Origin: Zeugodacus cucurbitae
Taxonomy: Eukaryota > Arthropoda > Insecta > Diptera > Tephritidae
Assembly: GCF_028554725.1 (NCBI RefSeq)
Contig: NC_071672.1
Coordinates: forward strand, 9,194,501-9,258,500
Length of the DNA: 64,000 bases
Direction: 5' to 3'
Under the pieces are notes generated by a model, which saw only the letters and a list, made by a program, of their open reading frames with translations, was not told the DNA's origin and made no database searches. Position 1 is the first letter of the stretch. Each line of letters starts with the position of its first letter. Of this stretch, positions 57,257 to 64,000 are shown in pieces. The position numbers and the translations under genes are program-made.

Positions 57257-58203
57257 TCTTGTCTTGACTTGTCTTGTCTTGTCTTGTCTTGTTTTGTCTT
57301 GTCATGTCTTGTCTTGTCTTGTCTTGTCTTGTCTTGTCTTGTCTTGTCTTGTCTTGTCTTGTCTTGTCTTGTCTTGTCTTGTCTTGTCATGTCTTGTCTT
57401 GTCTTGTCTTGTCTTGTCTTGTCTGGTCTTGTTTTGTCTTGTCATGTCTTGTCTTGTCTCGACTTGTCTTGTCTTGTCTTCTCTTGTCTTATCTTGTCTT
57501 GTCATGTCTTGTCTTGTCTTGTCTTGTCTTGTCTTGTCTGGTCTTGTTTTGTCTTGTCATGTCTTGTCTTGTCTCGACTTGTCTTGTCTTGTCTTCTCTT
57601 GTCTTATCTTGTCTTGTCTTGTCCTGTCTTGTCTTGTCATGTCTTGTCTTGCCTTGTCTTGTCTTCTCTTCTTAATTAGTTTAGAAACAAATAAAATAAA
57701 TGTCTTGTCTTGTCTTGTCTTGTTTTGTCTTGTCATGTCTTGTCTTGTCTTGTCTTGTCTTGTCTTGTCTTGTCTTGTCTTGTCTTGTCTTGTCTTGTCT
57801 TGTCTTGTCTTGTCTTGTCTTGTCTTGTCTTGTCTTGTCTTGTCTTGTCTTGTCTTGTCTTGTCTTGTCTTGTCATGTCTTGTCTTGTCTTGTCTTGTCT
57901 TGTCTTGTCTTGTCTGGTCTTGTTTTGTCTTGTCATGTCTTGTCTTGTCTCGACTTGTCTTGTCTTGTCTTCTCTTGTCTTATCTTGTCTTATCTTGTCT
58001 TGTCATGTCTTGTCTTGTCTTGTCTTGTCTTGTCTTGTCTGGTCTTGTTTTGTCTTGTCATGTCTTGTCTTGTCTCGACTTGTCTTGTCTTGTCTTCTCT
58101 TGTCTTATCTTATCTTGTCTTGTCCTGTCTTGTCTTGTCATGTCTTGTCTTGCCTTGTCTTGTCTTCTCTTCTTAATTAGTTTAGAAACAAATAAAATAA
58201 ATG
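57257..58203 (+). repeat. Pentamers with two A spacers (57672-57702, 58173-58203)
   Basis: The segment of two TCTGG-TTTTG-TCTCGACTTG words plus A, present once at 46.1-46.5 and 52.4-52.9 kb, is here in tandem duplicate, about 500 bp apart. In the second copy TCTTATC is doubled (about 57,980 and 58,106). Confidence 0.94.
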
Positions 58204-60262
58204 TCTTGTCTTGTCTTGTCTTGTTTTGTCTTGTCATGTCTTGTCTTGTCTTGTCTTGTCTTGTCTTGTCTTGTCGTGTCTTGTCTTGTCTTGTCTTGTC
58301 TTGTCTTGTCTTGTCTTGTCTTGTCTTGTCTTGTCTTGTCTTGTCTTGTCCTGTCTTGTCTTGTCTTGTCTTGTCTTGTCTTGTCTTGTCTTGTCTTGTC
58401 ATGTCTTGTCTTGTCGTATCTTGTCTTGTCTTGTCTGGTCTTGTTTTGTCTTGTCATGTCTTGTCTTGTCTCGACTTGTCTTCTCTTGTCTTATCTTGTC
58501 TTGTCTTGTCTTGTCTTGTCTTGTCTTGTCATGTCTTGTCTTGTCTTGTCTTGCCTTGTCTTGTCTTGTCTTGTCTTGTCTTGTCTTGTCATGTCTTGCC
58601 TTGTCTTGTCTTGTCTTGTCTTGTCTTGTCTTGTCATGTCTTGTCTTGTCTTGTCTTGTCTTGTCTTGTCTTGTCTTGTCTTGTCTTGTCTTGTCTTGTC
58701 TTGTCTTGTCTTGTCTTGTCTTGTCTTGTCTTGTCTTGTCTTGTCTTGTCTTGTCTTGTCTTGTCTTGTCTTGTCTTGTCTTGTCTTGTCTTGTCTTGTC
58801 TTGTCTTGTCTTGTCTTGTCTTGTCTTGTCTTGTCATGTCTTGCCTTGTCTTGTCTTGTCTTGTCTTGTCTTGTCTTGTCTTGTCTTGTCATGTCTTGTC
58901 TTGTCGTATCTTGTCTTGTCTTGTCTTGTCATGTCTTGTCTTGTCGTATCTTGTCTTGTCTTGTCTTGTCTTGTCTGGTCTTGCCTTGTCTTGTCATGTC
59001 TTGTCTTGTCTTGTCTTGTCTGGTCTTGTTTTGTCTTGTCATGTCTTGTCTTGTCTCGACTTGTCTTGTCTTGTCTTGTCTTGTATTGTCTTGTCTTATC
59101 TTGTCTTGTCTTGTCTTGTCTTGTCTTGTCTTGTCATGTCTTGCCTTGTCTTGTCTTGTCTTGTCTTGTCTTGTCTTGTCTTGTCTTGTCTTGTCTTGTC
59201 TTGTCTTGTCATGTCTTGTCTTGTCTTGTCTGGTCTTGTATTGTCTTGTCATGTCTTGTCTTGTCTTATCTTGTCTTGTCTTGTCTTGTCTTGTCTTGCC
59301 TTGCCTTGTCTTGTCTTGTCTTGTCTTGTCATGTCTTGTCTTGTCGTATCTTGTCTTGTCTTGTCTTGTCTTGTCTGGTCTTGTCTTGTCATGTCTTGTC
59401 TTGTCATGTCATGTCTTGTCATGTCTTGTCATGTCTTGTCTTGTCTTGTCATGTCTTGTCTTGTCTTGACTTGTCATGTCTTGTCTTGTCGTATCTTGTC
59501 TTGTCTTGTCTTGTCTGGTCTTGCTTGTCTTGTCATGTCTTGTCTTGTCTTGTCTTGTCTTGTCTTGTCTTGTCTTGTCTTGTTTTGTCTTGTCATGTCT
59601 TGTCTTGACTTGTCTTGTCTTGTCTTGTCTTGTCTTGTCTTGTCGTATCTTGTCTTGTCGTATCTTGTCTTGTCTTGTCTTGTCTTGTCTTGTCTTGTCT
59701 TGTCTTGTCTTGTCTTGTCTTGTCTTGTCTTGTCTTGTCTTGTCTTGTCTTGTCATGTCTTGTCTTGTCGTATCTTGTCTTGTCTTGTCTTGTCTTGTCT
59801 TGTCTTGTCTGGTCTTGTCTTGTCTTGTCATGTCTTGTCTTGTCTTGTCTTGTCTTGTCTTGTCTTGTCTTGTCTTGTCTTGTCTTGTCTTGTCTTGTCT
59901 TGTCTTGTCTTGTCATGTCTTGTCGTATCTTGTCTTGTCTTGTCTTGTCTTGTCTGGTCTTGTCTTGTCTTGTCTTGTTTTGTCTCTTTATGTCTTGTCT
60001 TGACTTGTCTTGTCTTGTCTTGTCTTCTCTTGTCTTGTCTTGTCTTGTCTTGTCTTGTCGTATCTTGTCTTGTCTTGTCTTGTCTTGTCATGTCTTGTCT
60101 TGTCGTATCTTGTCTTGTCTTGTCTTGTCTTGTCTTGTCTGGTCTTGTCATGTCTTGTCTTGTCTTGTCTTGTCTTGTCTTGTCTTGTCTTGTCTTGTCT
60201 TGTTTTGTCTTGTCATGTCTTGTCTTGTCTTGACTTGTCTTGTCTTGTCTTGTCTTATCTTC
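58204..60262 (+). repeat. Pentamer array, 2.1 kb
   Basis: Shortened relative of 46,538-49,490. Pure run of about 197 bp at 58,637-58,833. TCTCTTTATG at about 59,984 is a singleton where copies have TCTCGTCATG. Register slip at about 59,521. Confidence 0.92.
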
Positions 60263-60509
60263 TTAATTAATTTAAAAACAAATCAAACACAATTGTCCTG
60301 TCTTGTCTTGTCATGTCTTGTCTTGCCTTGTCTTGTCTTCTCTTCTTAATTAGTTTAGAAACAAATAAAATAAATGTCTTGTCTTGTCTTGTCTTGTTTT
60401 GTCTTGCCATGTCTTGTCTTGTCTTGTCTTGTCTTGTCTTGTCTTGTCTTGTCTTGTCTTGTTTTGTCTTCTTTTCTTAATCAATTTAAAAACAAATCAA
60501 ACACAATTG
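60263..60509 (+). repeat. B2-A-B3 spacer module, B3 with TTAATCAA
   Basis: B2 (60263-60295), A (60346-60376), B3 (60477-60509). The B3 starts TTAATCAATTT, the only B copy in the window whose TTAATTAA palindrome is broken. Confidence 0.95.
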
Positions 60510-60714
60510 TCTTGTCTTGACTTGTCTTGTCTTGTCTTGTCTTGTCTTGTCTTGTCTTGTCTTGTCTTGTCTTGTCTTGTCTTGTCTTGTCTTGTCTTGT
60601 CTTGTCTTGTCTTGTCTTGTCTTGTCATGTCTTGTCTTGTCTTGTCTTGTCTTGTCTTGTCTTGTCTTGTCTTGTCTTGTCTTGTCTTGTCTTGTCTTGT
60701 CTTGTCTTCTCTTC
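60510..60714 (+). repeat. Pentamer array, near-canonical
   Basis: Only one TCATG (about 60,625) among otherwise canonical units. Shorter than the equivalent 365-370-bp blocks and missing the TCTGG-TTTTG-TCTCGACTTG word. Confidence 0.92.
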
Positions 60715-60927
60715 TTAATTAGTTTAGAAACAAATAAAAAAAAATGTCTTGTCTTGTTTTAACTTGTCTTGTCTTGTCATGTCATGTCTTGTCTTGTTTT
60801 GTCTTATCATCTTAATTAATTTAAAAACAAATCAAACACAATTGTCTTGTCTTGTCTTGTCTTTTCCTGTCTGGCCTTGTCTTGTCTTATCGTCTTAATT
60901 AATTTAAAAACAAATCAAACACAATTG
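60715..60927 (+). repeat. A'-B4-B5 spacer cluster
   Basis: A' (60715-60746), B4 (60812-60844), B5 (60895-60927). Offsets 97 and 83 bp. It carries TTTTAACTTG like the other right-hand copies, but TCTGGCC between B4 and B5 like the left-end copies. Confidence 0.95.
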
Positions 60928-61627
60928 TCTTGTCTTGTCTTGTCTTGTCTTGTCATGTCTTGTCTTGTCGTATCTTGTCTTGTCTTGTCTTGTCATGTCT
61001 TGTCTTGTCTCGACTTGTCTTGTCTTGTCTTGTCTTGTCTTGTCTTGTCTTATCTTGTCTTGTCTTGTCTTGTCTTGTCTTGTCTTGTCTTGTCTTGCCT
61101 TGTCTTGTCTTGTCTTGTCTTGTCTTGTCTTGTCTTGTCTTGTCTTGTCTTGTCTTGTCATGTCTTGTCTTGTCTTGTCTGGTCTTGTATTGTCTTGTCA
61201 TGTCTTGTCTTGTCTTATCTTGTCTTGTCTTGTCTTGTCTTGTCTTGTCTTGTCTTGTCTTGTCTTGTCTTGTCTTGTCGTATCTTGTCTTGTCTTGTCT
61301 TGTCTTGTCTTGTCTTGTCTTGTCTTGTCTTGTCTTGTCTTGTCTTGTCTTGTCATGTCTTGTCTTGACTTGACTTGTCTTGTCTTGTCTTGTCTTGTCT
61401 TGTCTTGTCATGTCTTGCCTTGTCTTGTCTTGTCTTGTCTTGTCTTGTCTTGTCATGTCTTGTCTTGTCTTGTCTTGTCTTGTCTTGTCTTGTCTTGTCT
61501 TGTCTTGTCTTGTTTTGTCTTGTCTTGTCTTGTCATGTCTTGTCTTGTCTTGTCATGTCTTGTCTTGTCGTATCTTGTCTTGTCTTGTCTTTTCTTGTCT
61601 GGCCTTGTCTTGTCTTGTCTTATCTGC
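60928..61627 (+). repeat. Pentamer array leading to B1
   Basis: From about 60,990 it matches 41,750-42,390: TCTCGACTTG, GCCTTG, TCTGG-TATTG, TCGTA, double ACTTG (61,366), TTTTG, then the B1 lead-in. Confidence 0.92.
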
Positions 61628-61851
61628 TTAATTAATTTAAAAACAAATCAAACACAATTGTCTTGTCCTCTTGTCTTGTCTTGTCTTGTCTTGTCTTGTC
61701 TTGTCTTGTCTTGTCTTGTCTTGTCTTGTCTTGTCTTGTCATGTCTTGTCTTGTCGTATCTTGTCTTGTCTTGTCTTGTCTTTTCTTGTCTGGCCTTGTC
61801 TTGTCTTGTCTTATCTGCTTAATTAATTTAAAAACAAATCAAACACAATTG
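61628..61851 (+). repeat. Two B1 spacers with TCC insert
   Basis: B1 at 61628-61660 and 61819-61851, 191 bp apart, each followed by the TCC insert. These are the last spacers in the window. Confidence 0.95.
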
Positions 61852-64000
61852 TCTTGTCCTCTTGTCTTGTCTTGTCTTATCTTGTCTTGTCTTGTCTTGT
61901 CTTGTCTTGTCTTGTCTTGTCTTGTCTTGTCTTGTCTTGTCTTGTCTTGTCTTGTCTTGTCTTGTCTTGTCTTGTCCTGTCTTGTCTTGTCTTGTCTTGT
62001 CTTGTCGTATCTTGTCTTGTCTTGTCATGTCTTGTCTTGTCGTATCTTGTCTTGTCTTGTCTGGTCTTGTTTTGTCTTGTCATGTCTTGTCTTGTCTCGA
62101 CTTGTCTTCTCTTGTCTTCTCTTGTCTTATCTTGTCTTGTCTTGTCTTGTCTTGTCTTGTCTTGTCTTGTCTTGTCTTGTCATGTCTTGTCTTATCTTGA
62201 CTTGTCTTGTCTTGTCTTGTCTTGTCTTGTCTTGTCATGTCTTGCCTTGTCTTGTCTTGTCTTGTCTTGTCATGTCTTGTCATGTCTTGTCTTGTCTTGT
62301 CTTATCTTGTCTTGTCTTGTCTTGTCTTGTCATGTCTTGCCTTGTCTTGTCTTGTCTTGTCTTGTCTTGTCTTGTCTTGTCTTGTCTTGTCTTGTCTTGT
62401 CTTGTCTTGTCTTGTCATGTCTTGTCTTGTCTTGTCTGGTCTTGTATTGTCTTGTCATGTCTTGTCTTGTCTTATCTTGTCTTGTCGTGTCTTGTCTTGT
62501 CTTGCCTTGTCTTGTCTTGTCTTGTCTTGTCTTGTCATGTCTTGTCTTGTCGTATCTTGTCTTGTCTTGTCTTGTCTTGTCTGGTCTTGTCTTGTCATGT
62601 CATGTCTTGTCATGTCTTGTCATGTCTTGTCTTGTCTTGTCATGTCTTGTCTTGTCTTGACTTGTCATGTCTTGTCTTGTCGTATCTTGTCTTGTCTTGT
62701 CTTGTCTGGTCTTGCTTGTCTTGTCATGTCTTGTCTTGTCTTGTCTTGTCTTGTCTTGTCTTGTCTTGTCTTGTCTTGTCTTGTTTTGTCTTGTCATGTC
62801 TTGTCTTGACTTGTCTTGTCTTGTCTTGTCTTGTCTTGTCTTGTCGTATCTTGTCTTGTCTTGTCTTGTCTTGTCTTGTCTTGTCTTGTCTTGTCTTGTC
62901 TTGTCTTGTCTTGTCTTGTCATGTCTTGTCTTGTCGTATCTTGTCTTGTCTTGTCTTGTCTTGTCCTGTCTGGTCTTGTCTTGTCTTGTCATGTCTTGTC
63001 TTGTCTTGTCTTGTCTTGTCTTGTCTTGTCTTGTCTTGTCTTGTCTTGTCTTGTCTTGTCTTGTCTTGTCTTGTTTTGTCTTGTCATGTCTTGTCGTATC
63101 TTGTCTTGTCTTGTCTTGTCTTGTCTTGTCTGGTCTTGTCTTGTCTTGTCTTGTTTTGTCTCGTCATGTCTTGTCTTGACTTGTCTTGTCTTGTCTTGTC
63201 TTCTCTTGTCTTGTCTTGTCTTGTCTTGTCTTGTCTTGTCTTGTCTTGTCTTGACTTGTCATGTCTTGTCTTATCGTATCTTGTCTTGTCTTGTCTTGTC
63301 TGGTCTTGCTTGTCTTGTCTTGTCTTGTCTTGTCTTGTCTTGTCTTGTCTTGTCTTGTCTTGTTTTGTCTTGTCATGTCTTGTCTTGACTTGTCTTGTCT
63401 TGTCTTGTCTTGTCTTGTCTTGTCGTATCTTGTCTTGTCTTGTCTTGTCTTGTCTTGTCTTGTCTTGTCTTGTCTTGTCTTGTCTTGTCTTGTCTTGTCT
63501 TGTCTTGTCTTGTCTTGTCTTGTCATGTCTTGTCTTGTCGTATCTTGTCTTGTCTTGTCTTGTCTTGTCCTGTCTGGTCTTGTCTTGTCTTGTCATGTCT
63601 TGTCTTGTCTTGTCTTGTCTTGTCTTGTCTTGTCTTGTCTTGTCTTGTCTTGTCTTGTCTTGTCTTGTCTTGTCTTGTCTTGTCATGTCTTGTCGTATCT
63701 TGTCTTGTCTTGTCTTGTCTTGTCTTGTCTGGTCTTGTCTTGTCTTGTCTTGTTTTGTCTCGTCATGTCTTGTCTTGACTTGTCTTGTCTTGTCTTGTCT
63801 TCTCTTGTCTTGTCTTGTCTTGTCTTGTCTTGTCGTATCTTGTCTTGTCTTGTCTTGTCTTGTCATGTCTTGTCTTGTCGTATCTTGTCTTGTCTTGTCT
63901 TGTCTTGTCTTGTCTTGTCTTGTCTGGTCTTGTCATGTCTTGTCTTGTCTTGTCTTGTCTTGTCTTGTCTTGTTTTGTCTTGTCATGTCTTGTCTTGTCT
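61852..64000 (+). repeat. Pentamer array, right edge
   Basis: Follows 42,625-43,500 at about 19.2 kb offset, then resembles 54.4-55.8 kb (TCATGTCATG cluster, CTTGCTTG slips at about 62,711 and 63,307, TCCTGTCTGG, TCTCGTCATG). TCTTATCTTGACTTG at about 62,190 and TCTTATCGTATC at about 63,270 are private. Runs off the window. Confidence 0.95.

Larger units (their letters stand above)
1..64000 (+). repeat. CTTGT pentanucleotide satellite array, whole window
   Basis: Apart from 91 AT-rich spacers, every stretch is a tandem of CTTGT or a mostly single-base derivative of it. The array continues off both window ends. Orientation never flips. The canonical unit on this strand is 60% T, 20% C, 20% G and has no A, so the two strands differ strongly in composition. 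Translation gives SCLVL repeats forward and TRQDK repeats backward in every frame, so open frames of up to about 1,245 codons have no coding meaning. There is no start context, domain, codon bias or third-position signal. Known biology: simple pentamer satellites of this kind are typical of eukaryotic heterochromatin. Inference: pericentromeric or sex-chromosome heterochromatin; species unknown. Confidence 0.98.

Noticed and set aside
1505..58203. AATAAA in A spacers as polyadenylation signal
   Set aside because: AATAAA arises from a low-complexity A-rich stretch. There is no transcription unit upstream and no downstream GT element beyond the repeat itself.
2400..61851. Yeast-type replication origin consensus in the spacers
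   Set aside because: The reverse strand holds T-rich stretches, but I found no full match to the 11-bp ARS consensus. AT-richness alone is not evidence.
1505..61851. Spacers as remnants of a transposable element
   Set aside because: At 31-33 bp they have no terminal repeats with target-site duplication and no similarity I recognise. An origin from an old insertion remains possible but cannot be shown.
1..64000. Telomeric repeat
   Set aside because: CTTGT/ACAAG does not match known telomere units (TTAGGG, TTAGG, TTTAGGG and relatives), there is no G-run, and AT spacers in higher-order order fit internal heterochromatin better.
1..64000. G-quadruplex or triplex-forming tract
   Set aside because: G occurs singly in each unit and the strand is not pure pyrimidine, so neither structure is supported.
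1..64000. Artefact of assembly or read error
   Set aside because: Constant register over kilobases, near-invariant spacers and coherent private variants argue for real sequence. Exact copy numbers could still be wrong and need long-read depth to confirm.

Overview
The whole 64 kb window is satellite DNA. It is a strictly head-to-tail array of the pentanucleotide CTTGT (ACAAG on the other strand; the same circular repeat as AAGAC), interrupted only by 91 short AT-rich spacers of 31-33 bp. I see no protein-coding gene, tRNA, rRNA, transposon, CRISPR array, operon or other bacterial feature. The long open frames are a by-product of the repeat. Five bases times three codons gives a 15-nt period, so all three forward frames read SCLVL without stops, and all three reverse frames read TRQDK.

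This is what constitutive heterochromatin of a eukaryote looks like (pericentromere, centromere flank, or a repeat-rich sex or B chromosome). Species cannot be told from the sequence. From general knowledge, AAGAC is one of the simple satellites of Drosophila melanogaster, but I do not know the spacers seen here from that genome, and simple pentamer satellites arise in many lineages.

Building blocks. (1) The canonical pentamer and a limited set of substituted units (TCATG, TCGTA, TCGTG, TCTGG, ACTTG, TTTTG, TATTG, TCTTA, TCCTG, TCTTC, TCTTT, CCTTG, TCTAG and others), which recur in fixed combinations. (2) Spacer A, 31 bp, TTAATTAG...AAATAAAATAAATG, with a 32-bp form A' (AATAAAAAAAAATG): 28 copies. 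(3) Spacer B, 33 bp, TTAATTAA...ACAAATCAAACACAATTG: 63 copies. B falls into five classes by the bases just upstream: B1 TCTGC, B2 TCTTC, B3 CTTTTC, B4 TCATC, B5 TCGTC. A and B are related to each other, and all copies lie in one orientation.

Layout. 1-4.3 kb: pentamers, two A spacers 66 bp apart, then a complex A-A'-B4-B5 cluster duplicated at a 1,719-bp offset. 4.3-10 kb: a long spacer-free block and single B1 spacers. 10-21.6 kb: a higher-order repeat (HOR) of about 4.0-4.45 kb marked by a B2-A pair and B1. 21.6-28.4 kb: a long spacer-free block, then a local run of 330-430-bp B1 units. 28.4-36.8 kb: short tandem amplifications and a 4.3-kb-spaced duplication. 36.9-40.6 kb: the longest spacer-free block. 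40.6-64 kb: a spacer-dense HOR domain with a roughly 4.4-6.3-kb period, in which the complex clusters of the far left reappear.

The pentamer register never slips between spacers from base 1 to about 31,510. To the right of that point two kinds of small indel (a 4-base unit and a TCC insert) appear and are copied many times. The array therefore seems to consist of two differently diversified domains that meet at about 31-35 kb. Coordinates of spacers were read directly; edges of large duplications were judged by eye.
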